A program made the position numbers and the translations under genes. A stretch of 49,006 nucleotides of DNA. Origin: Anaerolineae bacterium (lineage in GTDB: Bacteria > Chloroflexota > Anaerolineae > Aggregatilineales > Phototrophicaceae). This document shows positions 6,958 to 15,920 of this stretch, piece after piece; the stretch's first letter is position 1; every line of letters begins with the position of its first letter. Below the pieces are notes generated by a model that did no database searches, was not told the origin of the DNA, and worked only from the letters and a program-made list of their open reading frames with translations. The stretch spans positions 1 through 49,006 of the forward strand of contig JAJDUC010000033.1 of assembly GCA_022826865.1 (NCBI GenBank), in the 5' to 3' direction.

Positions 6958-8418
6958 ATGAACCGTATCCTCTACGCTGACGACTGCCTAAAGGTCCTAA
7001 ACGACGAGAAGGCGCTGCCCGACGCTTCAATAGACCTTATCTACCTGGACCCGCCCTTCAACTCCAACTCGAAATACAACCTGCCATTCAAAGGCAAGGA
7101 CAAGACGCACAAGCCAGTTGAAGCCTTCGTTGACATTTGGAAGTGGAGCGACGAGGATGCCGAAACCCTGGACGACATGAGCCGCGATCCGCGGACGCGC
7201 TCCTTAGCCAGTATTGTGCAATTTGCCCAGGGCATTGAGCAGATGAGTGGACGGCGGAAAGCGTCGTCCCTCGCTAGCTACCTTCTCAACATGGCGTTGC
7301 GCCTGCGCGCCATGCGACGGGTCTTGAAGCCTACAAGCTCAATTTACTTGCATTGCGACCCCACCGCAAGCCATTATCTCAAGTTACTAATGGACTCGAT
7401 TTTTGGACCTAACAACTTTTTGAACGAAATTGTGTGGTATTACCGTGGAGCAGGTGTTCCTAGAAACACTCGTGCGAAACGACACGATACGATACTTTGG
7501 TATGCAAGACACAAGGGTAGCCACTACTTTAACCCCGATCCGATTCGGCGTCCTTATGCTCAAGCTACACAAGAACGATTTAAGCATTACATTGGGAATG
7601 TTCGGCCTACAGGCGATTATGGGCAACAACAACTGAATCCTATAGGAAAGCACCCTGACGACGTTCTTGACTACATTCAACCAATCGCTCCGTCGGCAAA
7701 GGAACGTCTGGGATATCCCACTCAAAAGCCATTGATATTACTAGACGGGCTAGTCCAATCGTCAACGAACAGCGGCGACACCGTGCTTGACCCCTTCTGT
7801 GGCTGCGGCACCACCGTGCACGCCGCCGAAGCCCTGGGTCGCAAATGGATCGGCATTGACATCTCCAAGTTTTCCGCTGGGCTCATTCGCGACCGCATTC
7901 TGCACAATTTCAAATATCTAAACGCTGATGACGTCGACCTGCGCGGTACGCCCGAAACCGTCGCCGAAGCCCGCGCCCTTGCGCGGCAAGACCCATTTGA
8001 ATTTGAGAAGTGGGTCTGCGGTTATATTGGCGCTGAAGGCATGTTCCGCGAGCCGGGCGAGAAAGGCGCGGACGGGGGCGTCGATGGCGTGCTCAAGTTT
8101 TTCCCCGTGCGCGAAGGCAAAAAAGTCAAGCCGGAATACGCCATCGTGCAGGTCAAAGGCGGCAACGTGACGCCAGATGCGGTCAAGGCGCTGCATGAAA
8201 CGGTGCGGCGCTATGAAGCCACGGCCGGCGTGATGGTTTGCTTTGCGAATCAGCTGGGCACGGTCGAGAACCAGCGCGTCAAAGCGACCTTCAGCGATGC
8301 CTGGGGCAGCTACCCGGTGATCCAGGGCTACAGTATTGAGGCGCTTCTGGATGACGCGCAGTCGCTCGATTTGCCGCTATACGGCTACAAGCGGCGCGGC
8401 GCGATGCTCAATCTTTAG
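6958..8418 (+). CDS. beta-class DNA methyltransferase fused to an Mrr-like nuclease
   Basis: This 486-residue protein combines an amino-methyltransferase with a nuclease domain. Catalytic motif DPPF (residues 31-34) precedes the SAM-binding motif DPFCGCGTT (about 278-286), the beta-class order for N6-adenine or N4-cytosine enzymes; the target-recognition region lies between. After residue 340 comes a PD-(D/E)XK domain of Mrr type: GADGGVDG (Asp376) followed by VQVKGG (Gln398, Lys400). It therefore looks like a single-chain restriction-modification enzyme, with cleavage and methylation in one protein. Start: ATG after GGAG with 7-base spacing. The middle of the gene (about 7385-7760) is clearly more AT-rich than its ends, suggesting exchange of the recognition region. 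Its end overlaps the converging SerA-like gene by 11 bases. Whether it cuts modified or unmodified DNA is unknown. Confidence 0.88.
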   Translation: MNRILYADDCLKVLNDEKALPDASIDLIYLDPPFNSNSKYNLPFKGKDKTHKPVEAFVDIWKWSDEDAETLDDMSRDPRTRSLASIVQFAQGIEQMSGRRKASSLASYLLNMALRLRAMRRVLKPTSSIYLHCDPTASHYLKLLMDSIFGPNNFLNEIVWYYRGAGVPRNTRAKRHDTILWYARHKGSHYFNPDPIRRPYAQATQERFKHYIGNVRPTGDYGQQQLNPIGKHPDDVLDYIQPIAPSAKERLGYPTQKPLILLDGLVQSSTNSGDTVLDPFCGCGTTVHAAEALGRKWIGIDISKFSAGLIRDRILHNFKYLNADDVDLRGTPETVAEARALARQDPFEFEKWVCGYIGAEGMFREPGEKGADGGVDGVLKFFPVREGKKVKPEYAIVQVKGGNVTPDAVKALHETVRRYEATAGVMVCFANQLGTVENQRVKATFSDAWGSYPVIQGYSIEALLDDAQSLDLPLYGYKRRGAMLNL

Positions 8419-9391
8419 CGTTCAGCACTTCCCGATTGCAGACGTTCTCGGCGACCCCGTCAAGCAGATAGGCCAGGACCAATTCCGCCGCTTCCACCGC
8501 CACCGTCGCTTGAGCATCGCTTGTGCTCGCGGCCAGATGCGGCGTGTGCAGGACATTCGGCAAGCCGATCAGCGGATGATCGCCCGGCGGAGGCTCTTGC
8601 TCGTAGACATCAAGCGCGGCGCCAGCGACCACCCCGCTGGACAGCGCAGCGGCGAGAGCGGCCGAATCGATAAGCGCGCCCCGCGCCGCGTTGATGATGC
8701 GCACGCCAGCCTTCATCCGCGCGATCGAGCTGGCATTGATCATGCTGCGCGTCTCGTCCGTAACCAGAGCATGCAGCGTCAGATAATCGGAGCGGGCGTA
8801 GACCTCATGCAATTCGAGCAGCGGCACGCCCAGGGCCTCCGCGACCGCAGGCGGAAGATAAGGATCGTGCGCGACGATCGCCATTTCGAAGGCTTGCGCC
8901 CGCTTGGCGATCGCCTGCCCGATGCGCCCAAGGCCGATGATTCCCAGCGTCTTGCCCTTCAGTTCCACGCCGGTGTAGGCCTTGCGGTCCCAGCGTCCGC
9001 CCGCCAGCGACTGATGCCCCGGCGCGATATGACGCGAGAGCGCCAGCATCAAGCCCATGGTGTATTCGGCAGTGGAGATGGTATTGCCGCCGGGTGTGTT
9101 CATAACGACAATGCCGCGCGCGGTCGCAGCCGCCAGGTCGACGTTGTCGACGCCGACGCCGGCGCGCGCAATCGCCTTGAGCTCCGGCGCGCGAGAGATG
9201 AGTTCGGCATCGGCCGTTACGCCGCTGCGGATGACCAGAGCATGGGCGGCGCCGACAGCTTCCAGCAGGGCGTTCCGCTCCATTTTGCCCGGCGCGCTGA
9301 CGCTGATTCCGGCGCGGCCGCGTAAGATGTCTATCGCCTTTTGATGCACATTGTCGGGAACGAGCACGTGAAACATGGTTTCCGCCGCCAT
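8408..9391 (-). CDS. serA: D-3-phosphoglycerate dehydrogenase-like 2-hydroxyacid dehydrogenase
   Basis: This 327-residue NAD-dependent D-2-hydroxyacid dehydrogenase has the length of the short SerA type without a C-terminal ACT domain. The Rossmann motif is GLGRIGQAIA (about residue 148). The catalytic triad is Arg in NAARGALID (about 237), Glu in YEQEPP (about 266) and His in HTPHLAAST (about 284). GVGVDNVD near residue 77 is typical of phosphoglycerate dehydrogenases. ATG 9391 follows GGGGAGAAATCA; an upstream in-frame start would cover that site. It starts 17 bases after the stop of a class V aminotransferase, so the two probably supply steps 1 and 2 of phosphorylated serine synthesis, although other hydroxyacid substrates remain possible. 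Confidence 0.85.
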   Translation of the reverse strand: MAAETMFHVLVPDNVHQKAIDILRGRAGISVSAPGKMERNALLEAVGAAHALVIRSGVTADAELISRAPELKAIARAGVGVDNVDLAAATARGIVVMNTPGGNTISTAEYTMGLMLALSRHIAPGHQSLAGGRWDRKAYTGVELKGKTLGIIGLGRIGQAIAKRAQAFEMAIVAHDPYLPPAVAEALGVPLLELHEVYARSDYLTLHALVTDETRSMINASSIARMKAGVRIINAARGALIDSAALAAALSSGVVAGAALDVYEQEPPPGDHPLIGLPNVLHTPHLAASTSDAQATVAVEAAELVLAYLLDGVAENVCNREVLNAKD

Positions 9392-9408
9392 TGATTTCTC
9401 CCCTTCCC

Positions 9409-10524
9409 TCATTTTTGGCCGGGGGATGGGGGCGTCGCCTCGGCCATAAAGGCGTCGATTCCGCTAAGGACGTCGCGCAGCATGTCCATCGTGACATCGC
9501 CCATGTGCGGCAAACGGAAGGTCTTGCCCTTTATCTTCCCGTAGCCTCGGTCCATGGCGAAGCCGATTTCCTTTCGCATGAAGGCGTCCATCGCATCCAC
9601 ATCAATGTTCCGTTGATTCTCGACTGTCGTCACGGTGTCGCTGCGATAGCCGGCCTGCGCGTACAAGCCAAATCCGCGACTGAGCGCCCAGTCATGCGTC
9701 GCATCGCGCATCGTCCGATGCCGCGCCCAGCGCGCTTTAAGACCCTCTTGCAGGACCGCTTCCAACTGCGCGTCCGCTGCGTAGAGGAGCGAAACCGGCG
9801 GCGTGCTGGGCGTGTTGTTCTTGAGCAAAGACTCCTCAAGAGCGAGGAAGTCAAAATAATATCCGCGCTGCGGGATTTCCCGCGCGCGCTCCAGGAGCCG
9901 ATCGCTGACCGCGGCGAAGGCAAGGCCGGGCGGCAGAGCGAAGGCTTTCTGGCTCGAGGTCAAAGCGATATCAATGCCCCAATCGTCGACGCGCAGTTCC
10001 GTGCCCAGGAAGCCGCTGACGCTATCCACGAAGAACAAGGTATCCGGATGCGCGTTGACGACCGCGCTGATGTCCTTGATTGGATTCGTCACGCCCGTGC
10101 TGGTTTCATTATGCACGGCGCAAACCGCGTCGTAACTGTCCCGCTCCAGCGCCGCGGCAACCATCTCCGGCGTATGCGCTTGTCCCCAGGGCACTTCGAC
10201 GCAATCGACGCTTTTGCCATTGGCCGCGCTGATCTTTGCCCAGCGTTCACCAAACGCGCCGCCGGTCAGGTGCAGCGCCTTGCGGTCATCGCGCAATCCG
10301 CAGCGCGAGGCGCCCTCCCATAAACCGGAGCCGGACGAGCCAGAAACATAGACACGGCTCTCAGTGAAAAATGCGCGCCGGAGCTTGGCTTGCAAGCGAG
10401 CGAACAAATCCCCAAACTCAGGGCCGCGGTGGCCGATCATCCATTGATTCTGCGCTTCGAGGACTTCCCGGCGGACTTCAACCGGTCCGGGAAGAAACAG
10501 ACGCGTATGATCAAATTGACTCAT
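9409..10524 (-). CDS. class V aminotransferase (phosphoserine or serine-pyruvate type)
   Basis: This 371-residue PLP enzyme of aminotransferase class V (alanine-glyoxylate / serine-pyruvate subgroup) opens with FLPGPVEV and contains GHRGPEF near residue 30. The PLP-lysine lies in [11 protein letters not shown] (Lys about 193) and the cofactor Asp in FFVDSVSGF (about 165). The true start is the ATG at 10524 after GGAGG; the open frame continues upstream without family similarity. Together with the SerA-like gene just downstream it probably transaminates 3-phosphohydroxypyruvate, as in bacteria lacking classical SerC, but serine-glyoxylate activity cannot be excluded. The structured element at 10543-10628 sits immediately upstream. 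Confidence 0.87.
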   Translation of the reverse strand: MSQFDHTRLFLPGPVEVRREVLEAQNQWMIGHRGPEFGDLFARLQAKLRRAFFTESRVYVSGSSGSGLWEGASRCGLRDDRKALHLTGGAFGERWAKISAANGKSVDCVEVPWGQAHTPEMVAAALERDSYDAVCAVHNETSTGVTNPIKDISAVVNAHPDTLFFVDSVSGFLGTELRVDDWGIDIALTSSQKAFALPPGLAFAAVSDRLLERAREIPQRGYYFDFLALEESLLKNNTPSTPPVSLLYAADAQLEAVLQEGLKARWARHRTMRDATHDWALSRGFGLYAQAGYRSDTVTTVENQRNIDVDAMDAFMRKEIGFAMDRGYGKIKGKTFRLPHMGDVTMDMLRDVLSGIDAFMAEATPPSPGQK

Positions 10525-10542
10525 CAAGCAGTCGCCCTCCTG

Positions 10543-10628
10543 TTTTATCAAACCGCCATTTGCGGTAGCCAAAGACCTTGGATATTTGCGTGAGCCGGTA
10601 GCCATTATCGCTGCCGCCGAGCGGCTGT
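10543..10628 (-). promoter_or_regulatory. structured element upstream of the aminotransferase gene (copy B)
   Basis: This is the second copy of the element at 3979-4068, with about six substitutions and two single-base gaps over 86 bp. All three hairpins are preserved, and it ends 19 bases before the start codon. The rest of the gap to 10825 holds no gene apart from the divergent promoter at 10764-10794. Confidence 0.5.
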
Positions 10629-10763
10629 GTTTTGTCGAGCGTATTGTTTTTGCGTTGTGCGCGGCGTCGATTGTAGTCCCCGCGTATAACGATGCACAGG
10701 GCGAAGCTCCGGATGCGCCGCGCAAAAGCCGCCGCTGGCAGTCGGCCACATGGAATCTTGCGC

Positions 10764-10794
10764 TTGATTGCCGGCCGTCGAGACGTGATATACT
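10764..10794 (+). promoter_or_regulatory. probable promoter of the IolE-like gene
   Basis: An extended -10 sequence (TGA then TATACT at 10789-10794) lies 32 bases before the ATG. A TTGATT at 10764-10769 could serve as a -35 box with 19-base spacing. Confidence 0.5.
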
Positions 10795-10825
10795 CGCGGA
10801 TGTGACAGATCTGCCGGAGGCGACC

Positions 10826-11722
10826 ATGTTAAAAGTGGCGAATGCGCCCTGCTCCTGGGGCGTGATTGAAAACATTGAAGGTGAACGGTTTGATTTCGCC
10901 CGCGTTCTGGACGAGATGGCCGCCAGCGGTTATGCCGGCACAGAGTTGGGCGATTGGGGATTCATGCCCACCGATCCCGCGAGGCTGCGCGCCGAGTTGG
11001 ACCAGCGCGGATTAAAAATGTTGGGATCCTGGGTCAACGTCAACTTTCAAGACAGCGCCCGCCATGAAGAGAGCACCGAAGCTTGCGTCCGCACGGCGAA
11101 ACTGCTGGCGGCGGTCGGCGGTCCAAATTGCCTGGTTGTGCTGGGCCCGGATCCCTACACCGATCCCATGCGCAGCTTGAATTCCGGCCGCATCCGGCCT
11201 GAGATGGGACTGGATGAAGCGGGCTGGAGCGTCTTCGCCGCTGGCGCGGAAGGCGCCGCGCGCCGCGTCATGGAAGAAACGGGATTGCGTTCTGTGCTGC
11301 ATCATCACACCGGCACCTGGATTGAAACACCGGCGGAAACGGCGCGTCTGCTGGAGATGACGGATCCGAATGTCGTTGGTCTGGTTTTTGATACGGGCCA
11401 CTGGTCTTTTGGCGGTGGCGACCCCATCGCGGGCATACGGCAATTCGCCGATCGCATCTGGTATGTGCATTTCAAAGACCATGATCCGGCTGTCGCCGCG
11501 CAATCGCGGATTCATGAATGGGACGGCCCGCAGTCCGTCGGCAAGGGCATCTTCCCGGAATTAGGACAAGGCGATGTCGATTTTCCCAGGGTCCTGGTCG
11601 AACTTGAAAAGATCGGCTACGACGGCTGGATCGTGGTCGAGCAGGATGTGCTGCCCGGAATGGGCGCGCCGCTGGAATCCGCGCGGCGCAACCGCGAATA
11701 TCTGCGCAGCATCGGTCTTTAA
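10826..11722 (+). CDS. sugar phosphate isomerase/epimerase, IolE-like (xylose isomerase-like TIM barrel)
   Basis: This 298-residue protein of the AP endonuclease 2 / xylose isomerase-like fold resembles myo-inosose-2 dehydratase (IolE): the N-terminus reads ANAPCSWGV, and residues near 30-45 read [14 protein letters not shown], a hallmark of that subgroup. Metal ligands are expected from HHHTGTWIE (about 152), [11 protein letters not shown] (about 185), YVHFKDHD (about 217) and the final IVVEQD Glu (about 275). ATG 10826 is set by GGAGG five bases upstream. The gene following three bases later is a threonine dehydratase-like enzyme, so the two are co-transcribed. Without other iol genes here the substrate is uncertain. 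Confidence 0.85.
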   Translation: MLKVANAPCSWGVIENIEGERFDFARVLDEMAASGYAGTELGDWGFMPTDPARLRAELDQRGLKMLGSWVNVNFQDSARHEESTEACVRTAKLLAAVGGPNCLVVLGPDPYTDPMRSLNSGRIRPEMGLDEAGWSVFAAGAEGAARRVMEETGLRSVLHHHTGTWIETPAETARLLEMTDPNVVGLVFDTGHWSFGGGDPIAGIRQFADRIWYVHFKDHDPAVAAQSRIHEWDGPQSVGKGIFPELGQGDVDFPRVLVELEKIGYDGWIVVEQDVLPGMGAPLESARRNREYLRSIGL

Positions 11723-11725
11723 GCG

Positions 11726-12652
11726 ATGGTGACGCTGGCCGATATCGTCCGGGCCGCGCACCGCCTCGCGCCGCATCTGGCGGCGACGCCGCTGGAAGCC
11801 GCGCCCGGTCTCGGCGATAACATCTGGCTGAAACTGGAGAATGCCAACCAAACCCACTCATTCAAAGTCCGTGGCGCCCTAAACGCTTGCCTGGCTCTGA
11901 GCGATGCCGCCCGCGCCCGCGGCCTCATTGCCGCCTCCTCAGGCAATCACGCCGGCGCCGTCGCCTACGCCGCTGCCTTGACCGGCGCATCAGCGCAAAT
12001 CCTTATGCCGAATGCAACGCCGATGAAAAAGGTCGACAACGTCCGCCGCTATGGCGCGGAGGCGCTGCTATTCGGCGACAACTATGACGAAACCGAGGCC
12101 GAGGCGCTGCGCCGCGCCGCTGAGGGGCCTACCTGGATTTCGCCTTATAATGACCCGCTTGTGGTTGCCGGCGCCGGGACTATCGGCCTTGAAATCCTGC
12201 AGCAGCTGCCCGCGGTCGCGCGCCTCATCGCGCCGGTCAGCGGCGGCGGCTTGATCGCCGGCGTCGCTGCCGCCGCCAAGGCCTTGAAGCCCGAGATCGA
12301 AGTGGTCGGCGTCAACGCGCTTTCGGCGCCGGCCATGTACAACCGCTTCTACAGAGACGAACGCCCGCAGGTCTGGGACACCTTGGCCGAAGCGCTTTCG
12401 GGCGATATCGAAGCCAATTCGATCACGGTGCCGATTTGCCTGCGACAGGTCGATGCGATGGCGTTGGTGACGGAAGCGCAGATCGCGGCCGCCATGCGCG
12501 ATATGCTGGCAGCGGGCTGGGTGGTCGAGGGCGGTGGCGCGGTCGGCGTGGCGGCGCTGCTGGGCGATGTGCTTCCGCGCGATGGACGCGCCACGGTGGT
12601 TGTGGTCAGTGGCGGCAACGTCGATCTGGATGTGCTGCGCCGCGTCATTTGA
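11726..12652 (+). CDS. threonine/serine dehydratase-like PLP enzyme
   Basis: This 308-residue fold-type II PLP enzyme resembles the catalytic domain of threonine dehydratase or serine racemase and lacks the C-terminal ACT regulatory domain, so it is of the catabolic, not the isoleucine-regulated, type. The PLP lysine is Lys47 in HSFKVRGA. The substrate loop is SSGNHAG (71-77), the phosphate-binding glycines SGGGL (about 171) and the cofactor-contacting Ser/Gly segment VSGGNVD at the C-terminus. It begins three bases after the IolE-like stop, indicating translational coupling. The product would be a 2-oxo acid plus ammonia; racemase or hydroxyaspartate dehydratase activity is also possible. 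Confidence 0.86.
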   Translation: MVTLADIVRAAHRLAPHLAATPLEAAPGLGDNIWLKLENANQTHSFKVRGALNACLALSDAARARGLIAASSGNHAGAVAYAAALTGASAQILMPNATPMKKVDNVRRYGAEALLFGDNYDETEAEALRRAAEGPTWISPYNDPLVVAGAGTIGLEILQQLPAVARLIAPVSGGGLIAGVAAAAKALKPEIEVVGVNALSAPAMYNRFYRDERPQVWDTLAEALSGDIEANSITVPICLRQVDAMALVTEAQIAAAMRDMLAAGWVVEGGGAVGVAALLGDVLPRDGRATVVVVSGGNVDLDVLRRVI

Positions 12653-12692
12653 CCGCCTTAGGCATGTCAACCAATTGAGCAGGAATGCGATT

Positions 12693-14240
12693 ATGTCAGC
12701 AACCGGGAACACGAATATTGAAGATATGACGCGGGCAGCGCAAGCGCTCTTGCGAGCATTCCAGGCGGGCGAGGCCGGCGCAATCGAGCGTGTCCACAAG
12801 CGACTGCCGCAGGTCAAGTACGGCGCGCGCGAGGCGGCAGCCGCATTTCCTCTGACTCTGAAGGAAGCGCAGACCGTCATTGCGCGCGAGCGCGGCGCGC
12901 AAAGCTGGGGCGAGCTGCGTCTGCGAATCAAGCTGCGTGAGCGCGAATACGGCCAGGAGCTTGACGAGTTTAAGAGGCTTGTCCATGCCCATGAAGCCGC
13001 CAAGCTCGACGAGCTTCTGACCGCTCACCCCGAATTACGCGATACAGTGGACGATCCGCATTTCTGGTTCGGTTCAACCGCCCTCATCATCGCCAAGGAA
13101 CATGTGGATGTGGTCGACGTGCTTCTCAAGCATGGCGCCAGTATCCGGGCGACATCGCAGTGGTGGGCGGGCGATTTCCACATATTGGAAGGCGCATCGG
13201 CGGAAGCGGCGCAGCAACTGGTAGAGCGCGGCGCTGAGGTCACTGTGCACGCCGCGGCCGAGCAGGGCTGGATCGATTGGCTTGAGCAAGCCTGCGAGCG
13301 TGCCCCGTCGATCGTCAATCGGCCGGGCGGGGATGGCAAAACGCCCCTGCATTACGCGGACGACCCGGCCCTGATGGATTGGCTCTTGGCGCGCGGCGCA
13401 GATCTGGAAGCGCGCGATGTGGACCATGCCTCGACTGCCTTGCAGTGGAAGCTTGGCGCGCATCAATACGATATCGCGCGCGAATTGGTCAAGCGCGGCG
13501 CTCAGGTCGACATTTTCGCAGCGGTGATATTGGGCGATCTGGAGCTGGTCAAACGCGCGCTGGCCAAACATCCTCAAGCCATCCGCGCCCGCGTGAACGC
13601 CATCGGTTACGATCTGGCGCCGCGCGCCGATGGCTCCCATCAATATGTCTACACTTTCAACGCCACCGGCTTGTCGCCGCATCAAGCGGCGCTGGAATAC
13701 GGCCGCGATGAGATCTTCGCCCATCTGCTGGCGAACAGCCCGCCCGAAGCGCAACTGCTGGCGTATTGCGCCAAGGGTGATGAAGACGCCGCTCGGCGCA
13801 TCGCGGCGCAGCATCCGGGCATCGTCGGGACTATGCCCGAAGGCGATCGCCGGCAGTTGATCCACGCCGCCTGGACCGGCAAAGCCGCGCCCGTCCGCCT
13901 CATGGCCGCGCTCGGCTTCGACCTGCATATCGCCGATGACGACAAAATGACACCGCTGCATGCCGCCGCATTCCATGGCTTCGCCGATGTCATCGCCATC
14001 TTGCTGGGCGCGGATGAGCGTCCGCCCCTGGATTGGCTCAATAGCTACGGCGGTACGCCGCTAGGCGCCTGCATGTATGGCCGTCAGCACAGTTGGCGCT
14101 CTGACGGAGACTTCCCCGCCAGCATAAGGCTCTTGGTCGAAGCCGGCTCCGCTGTCAATCCCGCCTGGCTGCCGACAGGCGACGCCGAAATTGATGCGAT
14201 TCTGCGCGCCGCGGCAGACAGGGCGGGCGGTCATTCTTGA
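12693..14240 (+). CDS. ankyrin-repeat protein
   Basis: This 515-residue, apparently cytosolic protein has no signal peptide or membrane segment. Residues about 20-90 contain the segment KEAQTVIARERGAQSW, a feature seen at the start of bacterial ankyrin proteins with a short helical N-terminal domain. Ankyrin units are recognisable as FWFGSTALIIAKEHVDVVD near 125, GKTPLHYADDPALMDWLLA near 215, LVKRGAQVDIFAAVILGD near 265 and MTPLHAAAFHGFADVIAIL near 420. ATG 12693 has AGGA eight bases upstream; the frame stays open further upstream inside the dehydratase gene without similarity. It probably binds proteins; the partner is unknown. Confidence 0.85.
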   Translation: MSATGNTNIEDMTRAAQALLRAFQAGEAGAIERVHKRLPQVKYGAREAAAAFPLTLKEAQTVIARERGAQSWGELRLRIKLREREYGQELDEFKRLVHAHEAAKLDELLTAHPELRDTVDDPHFWFGSTALIIAKEHVDVVDVLLKHGASIRATSQWWAGDFHILEGASAEAAQQLVERGAEVTVHAAAEQGWIDWLEQACERAPSIVNRPGGDGKTPLHYADDPALMDWLLARGADLEARDVDHASTALQWKLGAHQYDIARELVKRGAQVDIFAAVILGDLELVKRALAKHPQAIRARVNAIGYDLAPRADGSHQYVYTFNATGLSPHQAALEYGRDEIFAHLLANSPPEAQLLAYCAKGDEDAARRIAAQHPGIVGTMPEGDRRQLIHAAWTGKAAPVRLMAALGFDLHIADDDKMTPLHAAAFHGFADVIAILLGADERPPLDWLNSYGGTPLGACMYGRQHSWRSDGDFPASIRLLVEAGSAVNPAWLPTGDAEIDAILRAAADRAGGHS

Positions 14241-14259
14241 AGATGCCGCGATGCCTGGT

Positions 14260-14488
14260 TATAAGGCTTGTCCGGAACTGACTGCATGGCGTTCAAATCT
14301 GCCCCCATCCCCCGGCCCCTCCCACAAGGAGGGAAGGGGAGCTAAGTAATTCGAGATTCGTGAAAAAAGCCCCACCCTCTTTATGGGATGCTTTGCCATA
14401 GAGATGGCAAAGGGGTTTGGGGTGGGGGTTTTGTGACGTACATTTCTGCAAAACCAACACGTTTGAACAGTACCGGACAAGCCTAATA
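14260..14488. repeat. MITE-like element with 21-bp terminal inverted repeats
   Basis: The two ends (14260-14280 and 14468-14488) are inverted copies matching at 19 of 21 positions around the core AGGCTTGTCCGG, and each outer edge is TA. Inside are C-rich and G-rich tracts and a perfect 8-bp hairpin (TTTGCCAT / ATGGCAAA at 14392-14411, loop AGAG). No protein is encoded. Related, partly degraded copies occur at 1243-1345, 43846-43990 and 46890-47090. Confidence 0.75.
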
Positions 14489-14504
14489 GAGACGAGCGAC
14501 TGTC

Positions 14505-14915
14505 TCAGTCCAGTATGACAGGCTCGCTGGTGAATTGACTGCTGACGCCGCTGTATTGCATTAACTCAATGCGTACGCCGCTCGGGTCGCTGATCCAGGC
14601 TTGCCAATTGTCGTCGCCGCCGAATTTCTTGGGTGAAACCGGGATACCGCGCGCCGCCAGCGTCGCGATTGCCAGGTCGATATCGTCCACTTCCAGGCAA
14701 AAGTGCTTGATGATTGGCCGATCGTGATTGGGCAATTCCCCCTGGGCGAAGACTTCAATGAAGGTCCTGCCTCCTGTCTTGATGTAGAAGCCGACGCATT
14801 CGCCGGCGCGGTAGAAGTCGAAGGCCTTCTCCATGCCCAGAAGATCGACATAGAAACGCTCTGTAGCAGCCAGGTCCGTCGCGCCGATACAGACATGCGC
14901 CAATTGAACAAACAT
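14505..14915 (-). CDS. VOC (glyoxalase/dioxygenase) superfamily protein
   Basis: This 136-residue protein has one complete vicinal-oxygen-chelate domain of two beta-alpha-beta-beta-beta modules. The expected metal ligands are visible at the usual spacing: His7 (LAHVCIG), Glu near 54 (TFIEVF), His near 71 (IKHFCLEV) and Glu near 117 (VRIELMQ). The DPSGVRIE segment is typical of glyoxalase I and extradiol dioxygenase relatives. The substrate cannot be assigned. It lies 77 bases downstream of an alpha/beta hydrolase on the same strand and could form an operon with it. Confidence 0.87.
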   Translation of the reverse strand: MFVQLAHVCIGATDLAATERFYVDLLGMEKAFDFYRAGECVGFYIKTGGRTFIEVFAQGELPNHDRPIIKHFCLEVDDIDLAIATLAARGIPVSPKKFGGDDNWQAWISDPSGVRIELMQYSGVSSQFTSEPVILD

Positions 14916-14992
14916 GCCTCAGTCTATCCTTCTCCACATGAATAGCGGACTTTGCAGAAGCCCAACGACGCCTGACAGCTACCGCAATTGGA

Positions 14993-15811
14993 TTATATCG
15001 CCCGGCGCAAATCGTCAAGCACTCGGCGCAGGCTATGCCAGGCATGGGACCCGACCGACAGGACCTCGAAATGGCCGGCATCCGGCAGCAGGATGAACTT
15101 CAGCTCGTCGCCCGCTTCCCGGGCCGCCTCCACATACGGGCGGACATTTTCGAGAATGCCCTGGTCTTGGTCGCCGACGATTAAGATTTGTGGCGCTCCA
15201 AGCGGGAGGAGCTGACGCGGAGAAGCGGCGCGGTAGTTCGCGGGCGCGTCATCGGGGACGCCGCCCATAATGGTCGGCAAGGCATCGCCGCACATTTCCT
15301 GCTCGGCCGCGCGCCGGATATCCGCCAGGGGCGCCAAGGCGATGACCGACTTGATGGCTATCGGATGCTCGACGAACAGCGAACTTTGCTCATCAATTCC
15401 CGGCCTGCCCGCCAACCAGAGCGCGAGATGGCCGCCGGCCGAGTGCCCCATGCCATGTACGCGATCGAGGTCAAGTTGATGCGCCGATGCGATCTTCCGC
15501 AGGTGGTCCGCGGCTTTGGCGACATCATGGAATAGCTGTGGAAATGCGCCGCCATTGCCGTGACGGCGATATTCTATGTTCCATACAGCGAACCCGGCCT
15601 CAGCCATGGCCGCTGCCGGCGCGCTTATCGGCCGGAGGTCATAAAGCTCGCGATAACAGCCGCCGTGAATCAGCAGGATGACTGGATGAGGCGGCTCGCT
15701 TTGCGGCAAGGTCAACTCGCCGAATTGCAGTGGATGCGGTCCGTAGCTGTAACGATGATCAGCTTCGGCCTGTGGGAAGCGCAAATAGTCTTGCGGGGTT
15801 AAAAGCGCCAA
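14993..15811 (-). CDS. alpha/beta hydrolase (esterase/kynurenine formamidase-like)
   Basis: This enzyme of about 272 residues has the alpha/beta-hydrolase fold. The oxyanion-hole motif HGGCY lies near residue 47, the nucleophile elbow GHSAGGH (Ser near 127), the acid probably Asp in VGDQDQG (about 215) and the His in DAGHFE (about 247). The HGG plus GHSAGGH pattern is shared by carboxylesterases and bacterial kynurenine formamidases; no other tryptophan-catabolism gene is present, so the substrate is open. A TTG at 15811 preceded by AGGAG with 7-base spacing is the most likely start; an in-frame TTG at 15835 lacks a suitable ribosome site. Confidence 0.8.
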   Translation of the reverse strand: MALLTPQDYLRFPQAEADHRYSYGPHPLQFGELTLPQSEPPHPVILLIHGGCYRELYDLRPISAPAAAMAEAGFAVWNIEYRRHGNGGAFPQLFHDVAKAADHLRKIASAHQLDLDRVHGMGHSAGGHLALWLAGRPGIDEQSSLFVEHPIAIKSVIALAPLADIRRAAEQEMCGDALPTIMGGVPDDAPANYRAASPRQLLPLGAPQILIVGDQDQGILENVRPYVEAAREAGDELKFILLPDAGHFEVLSVGSHAWHSLRRVLDDLRRAI

Positions 15812-15920
15812 GTACTGGCTCCTGGATAGTGTCAAGTCCCTGCGTTTTCAGGGAGTGGTGAATAGGCGGATATTAAAAACTGCGCCGAGCAACAAGATAA
15901 CTCTGTGCCCTCAGTAAACG

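Noticed and set aside
10586..10825. 80-codon N-terminal extension of the IolE-like protein
   Set aside because: GGAGG five bases before the ATG at 10826 and the family start [11 protein letters not shown] fix the start; the extension would overlap the promoter.
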